Source: Corynebacterium capitovis DSM 44611 (GTDB taxonomy: Bacteria; Actinomycetota; Actinomycetes; Mycobacteriales; Mycobacteriaceae). From it: a stretch of DNA of 64,000 nucleotides. The notes beneath the pieces were generated by a model, which did no database searches, was not told where the DNA came from, and saw nothing but the letters and a program-made list of their open reading frames with translations. Shown here in pieces: positions 51,790-60,278 of the stretch; position 1 is the first letter of the stretch, and every line of letters starts with the position of its first letter. The stretch is from assembly GCF_030440535.1 (NCBI RefSeq), contig NZ_CP047117.1, positions 186,001 through 250,000 on the forward strand. The letters are read 5' to 3'. The position numbers were made by a program, and so were the translations under genes.

Positions 51790-53385
51790 ATGGTATGCAC
51801 CGTCGCCCACCCTGGGGCGCCGCGCCACGTCTCAGTGGCTACGTCAGTGCTCACGTCAGTACTGATGTCGCTCTGGGCCAGCATGTGCCTCGCCGCGCCA
51901 GCGGCGCAGGCCACGGCCACTGTTCTCACCGAGGGCCACATCGACGCCTTCAACGTCAGCGGCGACGGGGGCTCGCTCACCCTCGACCTCAAAGAAGACG
52001 TTACCGGTTCCCACGTGCGCCACGCTCCCGAAGACGTCGAGCTGCACGTGGCCCCGGAGGCCTATACCACCGAGACGGAGTCGGTGCCGAGCATCGGTGT
52101 GGCCGGCTACTTGCTGCCGCAAACTCAGAAGGCGGGGTTGATTTGGCCCGGGTGGGACACCAACGACGTCCGCGCCGGCGGGTTCAGCAGCGTAGACATC
52201 AACTTCGAATCAGTCGACGGCCCCGGCCAAGTGTACCTCTTCCAGGCTCAAGGCTTGGGCACCATCGGGCCCGTGCTGGCCGGCGACTCCATGCAACTGT
52301 CTACCGGGTCAGTGATCCGCCAGGAAAACCCGTCCCATGTCCACGCCAATTGGTTGTTCACCCAGCCCGGCCAATACACCATGCGTGTGAACGCAACCGC
52401 GAGCGGCGCGACCTCGAACACCGCCACCTACACGTGGGTCGTGGGGGAAGGGGGCAGTGCCTCCCAGAACGTGGCGACGTACTCTAACGAGGATGGCGGG
52501 GCCCGCCCGAGAGCGGCAGCAACAACAACCGGGGGTGCAGCCAGTACCTCTACTGGTGATAAAGCTACCGCCCCCCACCCTCAGCCGGCGAAGGCACCCC
52601 AGGCGGCGGGCACGTGCTCCCCGGGCATCGTTCCCAAGGTGAAGGACGACCGCTCCGTGCCAGCAGAGTGGAAAGACCCCGCGACTCTTGTCTTCGGGCT
52701 CGGTGACGCGGCGCGGACCCAGCTGCCCTCCGCAGTTGGGCCGATCGCTGCAGGCGAGGCCTGGATGATTGGCTCCACCCAACAATCGGGCGTGCCGTGG
52801 CTTGGCGCCAACACGCAACATGAAAGCCTGTTGCAGCAGACGACGGGCGACGTGACCTGGGACATCACGAGTTTCGAGGGGCCGGGTTCCATGTTCGTGT
52901 TCACCCAAGGCGGCCTGGGGCAGATCGTGGGGGAGGAGTGGTTCCGCGCCTCCGGAGGGAAGGCACAAGGCAGCCACACTATCCCGGCAAACTCCCACGT
53001 GCACCCGTCGTGGGTTTTCGATAAAGCGGGAACGTACAAATTGACGGTCCGGCAGAGCGCGACGTCGAAAAGCGGTGAGAAGCTAAGCGGAAGTGCGACC
53101 CTGACGTTCAATGTCGGGGGTAAGGGCAATGCCGATGACGGCCACTTCGACTTCGGGGCAACGTATGATGCCGCGGGTTCTTGTTCCAGCGCAGGCGCCG
53201 AAGGCTCGGCGGGCGGAGGTGCGTCCACCGAGGCCGGTAGTGCGACGGGTGAGCTTGCAGAGACCGGGCCGACCGTGATGACCCTTCCGTTCGCGGTGCT
53301 CGGCCTCGGGGTGATTGGATTCGGGGGTGGCATGATCGCGCTCGATTCACGCCTGCGTCGCCTCGTGCTGGGCGGGAAGCGGTGA
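51790..53385 (+). CDS. Wall-anchored protein with two choice-of-anchor M repeats
   Basis: 531 residues. Signal peptide to about residue 41. Two actinobacterial surface-anchored repeats (about 45-225 and 295-450), each with the pattern: hydrophobic strand, PQTQ/TQQSG, PW(L)G, GPG and a final HxHxxW. Repeat 1 has H183-V-H185, repeat 2 H403-V-H405. A low-complexity linker separates them. The C-terminus has LAETG (489-493), a membrane helix and an RLRR tail, a class E-type sortase signal. AAGGAG lies about 9 nt before the ATG. Matches the family annotated as ABC transporter-associated repeat protein. Zinc capture at the wall is inferred. It overlaps the next gene by 4 nt. Confidence 0.85.
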   Translation: MVCTVAHPGAPRHVSVATSVLTSVLMSLWASMCLAAPAAQATATVLTEGHIDAFNVSGDGGSLTLDLKEDVTGSHVRHAPEDVELHVAPEAYTTETESVPSIGVAGYLLPQTQKAGLIWPGWDTNDVRAGGFSSVDINFESVDGPGQVYLFQAQGLGTIGPVLAGDSMQLSTGSVIRQENPSHVHANWLFTQPGQYTMRVNATASGATSNTATYTWVVGEGGSASQNVATYSNEDGGARPRAAATTTGGAASTSTGDKATAPHPQPAKAPQAAGTCSPGIVPKVKDDRSVPAEWKDPATLVFGLGDAARTQLPSAVGPIAAGEAWMIGSTQQSGVPWLGANTQHESLLQQTTGDVTWDITSFEGPGSMFVFTQGGLGQIVGEEWFRASGGKAQGSHTIPANSHVHPSWVFDKAGTYKLTVRQSATSKSGEKLSGSATLTFNVGGKGNADDGHFDFGATYDAAGSCSSAGAEGSAGGGASTEAGSATGELAETGPTVMTLPFAVLGLGVIGFGGGMIALDSRLRRLVLGGKR

Positions 53386-54953
53386 GAAGGTCGGCACGCT
53401 GCTTCGGCTGCGTCTCATTGGCATTGGTCCTCGGACTCGCCACCACTGGGTGCACGGCCGCGAGCGGAGAGCAGCACGCCAAGCCTCGTGTGGTTGCGAC
53501 GACGTCCATTCTTCGCGACGTCGTGTCCCGCGTGGCCGGTGATAACGCTGAGGTGACAGGCCTCATGCGCCCGGGGATCGACCCACATACGTTCGAACCG
53601 AGCCTGCGCGACACGCGCGACATAGCGTACGCGGACGCGGTGTTCACAAGCGGATTGCTCCTAGAGCCGCAGTCGGTGACTAGCACAATTGCCTCCACCG
53701 CCCGGCCAGGTGCGCCCGTCGTTGCTGTGTCGGAGGAAGCTCAGCGGGAGGGGTTTGCACCTATTCCGCTGGTGGAAGACGCCGGGTTGGACACGGTCTG
53801 GCTCGGGATGCGCGTCGACGGCGATATCCCCGGCGATGCTGCGGGCACGGCCGTGGTCGACCTTGCCCTGACCGGCGCTGAGGGGCCGGGGGATGCGGCG
53901 GCGTTCGTGCTGGGCACTTTCGGCACACCGGAGGTCATTTTTTCCACCCGGGACGGTCTGGGCAGCGACGACTCCATTACGTTGCCAACCGCCGCGCACA
54001 CCCACGTCAGTTGGTCCTTTTCGGCACCTGGTGTGTACCACCTGAGGCTTGCGGCGACGACCCGCGAGTCAGCGAAGGCCCCTTCCGCGGTGTACACGTC
54101 GGAGGAGACGTTCACCGTTGTCGTAGGAACCGACCCCGCCACGGTCACACCGGGCAAGAAGGTACTCGGCACCGGCCACGTGGACATCACAACCCTGGCC
54201 GGGGAATCGGGTCGCCTCACGCTCCGGGGGGACGGCCCGGCCGAGGGCAGCAGAATGCCCCGCGACACCAACGTTGAGTACAACCCCGGCGAGGCAGTCA
54301 TCGCGGTGCCCACCACCACCTTGCAGACCATTCCGGCCCAGCGGGAGTTCCGTTTCCTCGGCACGCCGGGGGACGAAACCTACCTGCTCCCGCAGGCCGT
54401 GTTGGGCAAACACGTCCACGGCGAGCTTGACCCCCACTTCTGGCACGACGTGTCCGCCATAAAAGCGGTGGTAAACGTCGTGCGCGATGAGCTGGCCGCC
54501 GTCGACCCCGCGCACTCCGGGTCCTACGCCGCTAACGCGCGGTCGTACCGAGAGCAGCTCGACTCTCTCGACGCGGAAGTGCACGCGCAGGTTGACTCCA
54601 TACCGCCTGAACGCCGGAACCTGGTGACCACCCACGATGGGTACGCCTACCTGGGCGCCGCGTACGGATTGCGCATCGCTGGTTTCGTCACGCCGAACCC
54701 CAGCGTGGAACCGAGCCCCCGTGACCTCCTCGCGCTGACCCGGACATTAGAAAACCTCCACGTGCCGGCGGTTTTCCTCGAACCGGAGCTGGCTGGGAAG
54801 TCCAGCGACTTGCAGCAAACCGCGCACCGGCTCGGAATTCGAGTCTGCCCGATCCGGGGAGACAGCCTCGACCCGCCGGGGACGGGCCCGGCCACGACGT
54901 ACGTGGAGCTGATGCGGGCGAACGCGGCGTCGATAAGCGAGTGCCTGGCCTAG
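53382..54953 (+). CDS. ABC transporter metal-binding lipoprotein with an inserted surface repeat
   Basis: 523 residues, far longer than usual ZnuA/MntC (about 300). Lipoprotein signal ending TTGC (C24). The cluster A-I solute-binding fold is split: the N-lobe has DPHTFEPS (H69); the sequence is then interrupted (about 120-325) by one surface repeat with H206-T-H208; the fold resumes with GKHVHGELDPHFWHD (H344, H346, H352, H355), TTHDGYAYLG (H418) and FLEPE (E467), the expected metal ligands. The insertion would place the repeat beside the metal site. Corresponds to the anchored-repeat ABC transporter substrate-binding subfamily. GTG start, ATGA-type overlap upstream. Confidence 0.87.
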   Translation: MRRSARCFGCVSLALVLGLATTGCTAASGEQHAKPRVVATTSILRDVVSRVAGDNAEVTGLMRPGIDPHTFEPSLRDTRDIAYADAVFTSGLLLEPQSVTSTIASTARPGAPVVAVSEEAQREGFAPIPLVEDAGLDTVWLGMRVDGDIPGDAAGTAVVDLALTGAEGPGDAAAFVLGTFGTPEVIFSTRDGLGSDDSITLPTAAHTHVSWSFSAPGVYHLRLAATTRESAKAPSAVYTSEETFTVVVGTDPATVTPGKKVLGTGHVDITTLAGESGRLTLRGDGPAEGSRMPRDTNVEYNPGEAVIAVPTTTLQTIPAQREFRFLGTPGDETYLLPQAVLGKHVHGELDPHFWHDVSAIKAVVNVVRDELAAVDPAHSGSYAANARSYREQLDSLDAEVHAQVDSIPPERRNLVTTHDGYAYLGAAYGLRIAGFVTPNPSVEPSPRDLLALTRTLENLHVPAVFLEPELAGKSSDLQQTAHRLGIRVCPIRGDSLDPPGTGPATTYVELMRANAASISECLA

Positions 54954-54981
54954 GCACGTCAACAATGGGAAAGGACCAATA

Positions 54982-55902
54982 ATGAAAAAACTCAGTATAT
55001 TGACAGCGGCTATGGGTTTGGCGCTTGCGCTCGGGTGCGCGCCTGCACCCGGGGTCGCACAAACGCAGGCTGACCGCGACCCCGCGCTGCAACAAACCGT
55101 GACTGCCGACGAACGCGTCGCGCCGGCGGGGGAGAGCGCGGTCATTTCCGCGGGGCACGCCGACCTAGGCGCCACCTTTACAGGCGACGAGTTGGAGTTC
55201 CTGGTACGCGATGACTCCCAAACGCCACCTGTGTGGCGCCACCTCAGCGACGTCGTATTCCAGGTGGGCGATGAGGCGTTGCAGACGTTACCCGAAGGGT
55301 CTGATTTCGACTTCACGGGTGCGCATGGCGGGGACAGTGTATGGGTCATCCCCCAGACCGAGGTGCACGGCGTTCCGTGGCTCGGGTGGAACACGCAATC
55401 GCCCGCGCTGCTGCAGCGCGCGACGGGCGGGGTGAACATGGAGTTCGGGGGCCACGAGGGTGAGGGTGATTTCAGCCTCTTCTTGCAGCCCGGCGGCTTC
55501 CGGCAGCCCCAGCAACTGTGGAACTCGCGCCTCGACGGCACCCAGCGAATGTGGGTGGAGGCCAACACGCACACGCACGCGAACTGGGTGTTTACCAAGC
55601 CGGGTGTACACCTGATCGGCGTGCGCGCCGTCGTGACCGACGACGCGGGCCAGGAGCACCGCGCCGAGGAAGTGGTGAAGGTGGCCATCGGCGGGCAAGA
55701 GACCGTCGGTGCGGCGCAGGCGGCGTCGTTTAGCGGCCCCTGGCGCGGCGATGAAGCCCAGGGGCTTCAGAGCGAGGGGAGCACTACGACGCTCATCGCC
55801 CTCGCGGTAGCCGCGGGGGTTGTGGGCGTCGTTGTCGCTCTTGCGGTCGTCGCGGCGCGGCGCGCCAATCGCGTTCGCCGCCAGGCCGGGGGGCAGTTGT
55901 GA
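54982..55902 (+). CDS. Membrane-anchored protein with one surface repeat
   Basis: 306 residues. Signal peptide to about residue 27, one repeat (about 48-240) with VIPQTEVHGVPWLGWNTQ and H197-T-H199 in THTHANWVF, then a short linker, a C-terminal membrane helix (TTLIALAVAAGVVGVVVALAVVAA) and a basic tail. No sortase motif, so it stays in the membrane near the transporter. AAAGGA before the ATG. Overlaps the ATPase gene by 4 nt. Confidence 0.84.
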   Translation: MKKLSILTAAMGLALALGCAPAPGVAQTQADRDPALQQTVTADERVAPAGESAVISAGHADLGATFTGDELEFLVRDDSQTPPVWRHLSDVVFQVGDEALQTLPEGSDFDFTGAHGGDSVWVIPQTEVHGVPWLGWNTQSPALLQRATGGVNMEFGGHEGEGDFSLFLQPGGFRQPQQLWNSRLDGTQRMWVEANTHTHANWVFTKPGVHLIGVRAVVTDDAGQEHRAEEVVKVAIGGQETVGAAQAASFSGPWRGDEAQGLQSEGSTTTLIALAVAAGVVGVVVALAVVAARRANRVRRQAGGQL

Positions 55903-56666
55903 GCGCTCCGCTTATCGACGTCTCCCGCCTCACCGTCTCCTACCCCGGCCGCACCGTCTTCACCGGAGTCGATCTGAGCTTCGCCGCGGGTGAGCTTGTC
56001 GGGCTGATCGGTCCGAACGGGGCGGGGAAAACAACCCTGTTGCGCGCCATGCTGGGGCTTGTTCGGCCCAGTTCGGGACGCGTCACGGTAGCGGGTGCAT
56101 CTGGGCGAGCCGTGCGCGCCGTGGTGGGTTATGTGCCGCAGCGTCACGACGTGGCGTGGGACTTCCCCATCGATGTCTATTCCGCGGTGCTCAACGGCCG
56201 GCTCGGGTTGCGGCCCTGGTGGGTGCCCACCCAGGTGGCCGACCACCGGGCGACCGCGGAGGCGCTTGAACAGGTGGCGCTTCGGGAGCTGGGTCAGCGG
56301 CCCCTCGGAGAGCTGTCGGGGGGTCAGCGCCAGCGGGTTCTCGTGGCGCGCGCGCTGGTTCGTCAGCCCCAGGTATTGCTTCTCGACGAACCATTTACCG
56401 GCCTCGACATTCCCTCGACCGAACAACTGCTGGGCCTGTTTCAGCGCCTCGTCGCCCAGGGAATCACCGTCGTGATGTCCACGCACAACGTCGCAGAGGC
56501 AGCGGGCACCTGCACGCGGCTCGTCTTGTTTCGAGGTGGGGTGGTGGCCGACGGTGCGCCCGCGCAACTCACGAACCCGCAGCCGTGGATGGAAACCTTC
56601 GGCGTTGGCCCGGAATCCCACTGGTTGCAGGCGGTTCGTTCAAGCGCGGAGGTGGCCCATGCCTGA
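55899..56666 (+). CDS. ABC transporter ATP-binding protein (ZnuC/MntB type)
   Basis: 255 residues. Walker A GPNGAGKTT, Q-loop YVPQRHD, signature LSGGQRQRV, Walker B VLLLDEPFTGLD, H-loop STHN. Belongs to the metal-chelate importer ATPase group. GTG start overlaps the anchored repeat gene; the permease ATG lies within its last codons. Confidence 0.92.
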   Translation: MSAPLIDVSRLTVSYPGRTVFTGVDLSFAAGELVGLIGPNGAGKTTLLRAMLGLVRPSSGRVTVAGASGRAVRAVVGYVPQRHDVAWDFPIDVYSAVLNGRLGLRPWWVPTQVADHRATAEALEQVALRELGQRPLGELSGGQRQRVLVARALVRQPQVLLLDEPFTGLDIPSTEQLLGLFQRLVAQGITVVMSTHNVAEAAGTCTRLVLFRGGVVADGAPAQLTNPQPWMETFGVGPESHWLQAVRSSAEVAHA

Positions 56667-57561
56667 GGTCGGGTTTCTGCAATTCCTCCTGGACATGGCC
56701 AACCCCCAGTTATCGTTCCTGCCCCGGGCTCTGGCGGCGGCGCTGCTGTCCGCCGTGGTGTGCTCCGTGGTCGGGTGCTTCGTCGTGCTGCGCGGGATGG
56801 CCTTCATCGGAGATGCGGTCTCCCACGGTGTGTTCCCTGGGGTGGCTATCGCGTTTGCGCTTCACGGGTCGGTCCTACTGGGCGGGGCCGTGGCGGGAGC
56901 GCTCATCGCGGTACTCATCGCGGTCGCGTCCCAACGGAGGCGGATCAAGGAAGACACCGTCATCGGTATTGTTTTTGCCGCTGCTTTCGCGCTGGGGTTG
57001 GTGTTCATTTCCCGCGTGGACGGGTACACGGCCTCCCTGAGTACCTTCCTCTTCGGATCGCTGACGGGCGTCGGGCGCACTGACCTGTGGGTTACCGCGG
57101 TCGTGGGCTCGCTCATCATCGCGCTCACCGTCGCCTTGCGTCCGTGGTTGACGGCGGTGGCGCTGGACCGAGAAACCGCCCGCGCGATGAACCTGCCCGT
57201 GGGGGTTCTCGACCTGATTCTCTACCTGTCCGTCACCGCAGCTGTGGTCATCTCGGTCCGCACCATTGGCAACATCCTCGTGCTGTCGCTGTTGGTCACA
57301 CCGGCGGCGACCGCCCGCCTGTTCACGGACAAGCTGGGCGTGATGATGGCGCTCTCCGCAGCCTGCGCCACCGTCGGCAGTGTGATTGGCGTGTGGCTGT
57401 CGTGGGGTTACGCCTCACCCACCGGCGCCACGATCGTCCTCGCCGTCACGGGGATCTTCGTCTTGAGCTGGTTTTTCGCCCCACGCCAAGGAGTCGTGCC
57501 TGACAGCCTGCGCCGTTTCCGACCCCAACCCGAACAGACGCCCGAAAAGGAGATGATCTAA
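56659..57561 (+). CDS. ABC transporter permease (ABC-3 family, ZnuB/MntC type)
   Basis: 300 residues, about eight membrane helices. FLPRALAAALLSAVVCSVVG, FVVLRGMAFIGDAVSHGVFPG (with a histidine conserved in ABC-3 permeases) and RTIGNILVLSLLVTPAATA are typical. The polar tail carries the AAGGAG ribosome binding site of the next gene, which starts directly after the stop. Confidence 0.92.
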   Translation: MPEVGFLQFLLDMANPQLSFLPRALAAALLSAVVCSVVGCFVVLRGMAFIGDAVSHGVFPGVAIAFALHGSVLLGGAVAGALIAVLIAVASQRRRIKEDTVIGIVFAAAFALGLVFISRVDGYTASLSTFLFGSLTGVGRTDLWVTAVVGSLIIALTVALRPWLTAVALDRETARAMNLPVGVLDLILYLSVTAAVVISVRTIGNILVLSLLVTPAATARLFTDKLGVMMALSAACATVGSVIGVWLSWGYASPTGATIVLAVTGIFVLSWFFAPRQGVVPDSLRRFRPQPEQTPEKEMI

Positions 57562-60060
57562 GTGCGGTTGTTCAACCGCCGCCTCGGCGCTGCGATCTTC
57601 ACCGTTGCGCTTTCCCTCAGCACTGCTCCCGTCATCGCCCACGCGGATGAGCCCGCGCCTGCCACCCCAGCGCTCAGCGAAACGGGCCACAAGAAGAAGA
57701 GCGTGGGCAACGGTTTTATGCTCCCTGAAAACACGACGATGAAGACGGATCAGGGAACGACTGTCACCCACCCGTGCGCGGGGCGCAAGCTCCTGTACCA
57801 GTCTCACAACGACGCCCTCTACGGAACGCGAATTCGCGGGGACAAGCTCGCGGTCATGGCGGTGGACGGGCAAAGCGTGGCATACCAAAAGGACGTGTGC
57901 TTCCGCCTTGCGAGAGATGCGGACGCCAACGGTACGGAGGTGTCCCGCTTCGTTATTCCCAATGACGGGACCATGGACTTTCTCGGCACGCCAGGTCAGG
58001 CGGTGTGGCTCGCTCCGGCTACCGTGAACTGGAGGGATAACTGGCGTCCTTTGTGGTCGGGTCTCGGGGCTTTTGATCCCGCGCACGAAGCGAGCGATGA
58101 CTCGATTCCCAAAGACTTCCTCAACGACACGATGTACTTTGATCTGGTCAACTTCGACGGGCCGGGGGACATGCAGATCTTCTTCAAGAATTCCGTCAGG
58201 CTCGATAGGTACTTCGATAGTCGCGACCCGAAGCTGCAGTCCATTCCCTATAAGGTGGGGGCACACGGCCACTTCAACTGGACGTTCTCTAAGCCGGGGA
58301 TCTACGCCATCACGTGGAGAGGCCGCGCGGTGCACAAAGACGGCACGGTTGAAACCACCGATGAGGTCACGCAATACTGGCTCGTCGGCGACGACCCAGA
58401 CGTCGGGTTGAAGCCAGGAACGACCACCGGTTTGCGGCCGGTCACCACCTTTGTCGACGGGACTACGCCTTCGACTTCCACGACGGCGCCGTCGACCACG
58501 GCATCTGCCACCCCGTCTACAACAACACCCTCCACCGCGGCCCCCACTACTACGGCAGCCCCCGCTACCAAAGACACCAAAGACACCGAAGACACCAAAG
58601 ACACCAAAGACACCAAAGACACCAAAGACACCAAAGACACCAAAGACACCAAAGACACCGCCCGCTGCTACGCCGCCGCCGCGCTGGCGACGAAGCCCGA
58701 GGCGTTCATCTCGGAGGGACACATGGACCTCGCGTTGGAGGACTCGGGCAACGGGATCCAGGCCGTGCTTCATGATGACAGCGTTCCCGGCGCGTCAGCT
58801 GCTCGAAAGAGTGGAACCTTCCTGTTCGAGGTGTCCGATTCGGCATACGTCGAGCCGCCAGAGGGTTTCCGGGCTACCCTGCCGGGCAAGCCGCACAAGC
58901 TGTGGATGTTGCCCCAGGCGCAGCAACCCGGTCTGCCCTGGCTCGGTTTTTCCACAACGGAGCTCAAAGAGACGAGCTTGAAGAAGGGGTCAAACGTGAC
59001 CCTCAGTATGAGTGACGTGACCGGACCAGGACGCCTCTTCACCTGGCACGAAGGATTGTCAGGGGCGACGACGGAGCTTGATTCAGCGGACCCCAGCAAG
59101 TCACTTACCTACGGTCTGAACGACCACGACCACCAAGCTTTCGGGTTTACCGCGCCCGGGCTCTACACAGCGACCTTTACGTATCAGGGCAGGGCCGCGA
59201 ACGGAGCTGCGTTCACCAAACAGCTGCGCGCGTCCTTTGCCGTCGGCAAGGAAGCGATTGAAGAGGCGAGGGCGCACAAGAACGAGAATTACGCATCGCT
59301 TGCCGACGTTGAGCAGTGCGACCTCCCCAGCGCAGACAGTGACGCAGGCGACGAAGCATCCCGCTTCACCGAATTGACCAAAGCGATCCAGGGCTTCACC
59401 ACTGGGGTGACCAAGTTGGATAAGGAAACGGAGAAACTTCTGAAGCTAGTGCGCCAGGACGGCAAGGAAGCAGGTGCGTCGCAGGGTGCGTCGACGGGCA
59501 CGAGTGCCGCGGCCAGCGTATCGCGCGTGCCACAACCCGCCCGGTCGACGCAGGCGGGGGCGAGTACGACGGCTACGGGCGGCTCGACAGTTCTGGCAAC
59601 GACGGCACCCAATTCCGCGGCCGTTGCTTCGCGTTCAACTGGAACGCACAAGAGCGTGGCGCAAGCGGCGGCAACCCAGGCAGCGCAACCGGCACAACCG
59701 GCAGTGCACCAGGCGGCGCAACAGGCGGCGCAGCCAGCAGCGGGTAGCGATGGCAGCGTCGGCGAGGGCGATGCCATTCCGGACGCGGACGGCGCGGAAT
59801 CTACCACCGACATGGGTTCTGGTGGCACAGGGGAAATCGTCTCCTCCATCGACAGCACGCACCCGGGCGAATATGCGCAGGGCAAGGACGCGGCGTCGAA
59901 AAGCAATGCCATGACTGCGGGTGGTTTCTGGGCTGGCCTCGCGTTCGGTGTGGGCGCGATGGCGCTCATCGGCGGTGCGGTGCTCTTCGCGGCGGCGTGG
60001 CGCGCGCTGAAAGAGGTGCGCGGAGCGGGGCCATTTGGGGGAAAAGGAGAGTCCGTGTAG
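57562..60060 (+). CDS. Large membrane-anchored surface protein with two repeats and KDT tandem repeat
   Basis: 832 residues. Signal peptide (ending AHA, about residue 28), a divergent first repeat (about 60-275) with H235-G-H237, a Thr/Ser/Pro linker with ten KDT units, a second repeat (about 380-560) with H522-D-H524 in place of the HxHxxW (the Trp is Phe), a coiled region near 595-635, a long Ala/Gln/Thr-rich stalk and a C-terminal membrane helix with a basic tail. No LPXTG. Likely the most outward protein of the system. GTG start. Confidence 0.83.
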   Translation: MRLFNRRLGAAIFTVALSLSTAPVIAHADEPAPATPALSETGHKKKSVGNGFMLPENTTMKTDQGTTVTHPCAGRKLLYQSHNDALYGTRIRGDKLAVMAVDGQSVAYQKDVCFRLARDADANGTEVSRFVIPNDGTMDFLGTPGQAVWLAPATVNWRDNWRPLWSGLGAFDPAHEASDDSIPKDFLNDTMYFDLVNFDGPGDMQIFFKNSVRLDRYFDSRDPKLQSIPYKVGAHGHFNWTFSKPGIYAITWRGRAVHKDGTVETTDEVTQYWLVGDDPDVGLKPGTTTGLRPVTTFVDGTTPSTSTTAPSTTASATPSTTTPSTAAPTTTAAPATKDTKDTEDTKDTKDTKDTKDTKDTKDTKDTARCYAAAALATKPEAFISEGHMDLALEDSGNGIQAVLHDDSVPGASAARKSGTFLFEVSDSAYVEPPEGFRATLPGKPHKLWMLPQAQQPGLPWLGFSTTELKETSLKKGSNVTLSMSDVTGPGRLFTWHEGLSGATTELDSADPSKSLTYGLNDHDHQAFGFTAPGLYTATFTYQGRAANGAAFTKQLRASFAVGKEAIEEARAHKNENYASLADVEQCDLPSADSDAGDEASRFTELTKAIQGFTTGVTKLDKETEKLLKLVRQDGKEAGASQGASTGTSAAASVSRVPQPARSTQAGASTTATGGSTVLATTAPNSAAVASRSTGTHKSVAQAAATQAAQPAQPAVHQAAQQAAQPAAGSDGSVGEGDAIPDADGAESTTDMGSGGTGEIVSSIDSTHPGEYAQGKDAASKSNAMTAGGFWAGLAFGVGAMALIGGAVLFAAAWRALKEVRGAGPFGGKGESV
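58570..58659 (+). repeat. Ten 9-bp tandem repeats encoding KDT
   Basis: AAAGACACC repeated ten times in frame; the third unit has GAA for AAA, giving EDT. Unit length preserves the reading frame, so copy number can change by slippage without breaking the gene. It lies in the linker between the two repeats. Confidence 0.95.
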
Positions 60061-60081
60061 GCTTAGGCAACGAAGTTTGAA

Positions 60082-60099
60082 CGGGGGAGGATTCCCCCG
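60082..60099 (+). terminator. Hairpin after the surface-repeat cluster (weak terminator candidate)
   Basis: CGGGGGA pairs with TCCCCCG around a 4-nt loop (GGAT), 21 bp after the stop codon. No T-run follows, so termination strength is uncertain. Confidence 0.35.
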
Positions 60100-60104
60100 A
60101 GCTC

Positions 60105-60227
60105 AAGTTTCACCGAAGACCGTCGGCCGCTCGTCTAACGAGCTGAAGGTTCCCCCTCCCAGGGGACGGCCCACGCAGGAGAAACGTGGCAAACAACTGC
60201 CTCGTGCTTCTGCACGGGGCATTTTTC
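60105..60227 (+). ncRNA. Ribosomal protein L10 leader
   Basis: Structured leader of rplJ-rplL with the conserved ACGCAGGAGAAACGTG segment (about 60173-60188), followed by a terminator-like hairpin (TGCCTCGTGC/GCACGGGGCA, 60198-60221) and TTTTTCG. In other bacteria this leader is bound by the L10-L12 complex to repress its own operon. Confidence 0.75.
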
Positions 60228-60278
60228 GTGCCTCGGCGGATTGTAAGGACATGACGTAATTGGAAGGAGGCGTGTGTA

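Noticed and set aside
58561..58660. CRISPR array
   Set aside because: The repeats are contiguous 9-bp units within a coding frame, with no spacers and no cas genes.
57415..58773. 452-codon minus-strand frame with FGV repeats
   Set aside because: It is the antisense shadow of the KDT repeat gene and permease end; no start signal, and its repeats mirror the coding-strand array.
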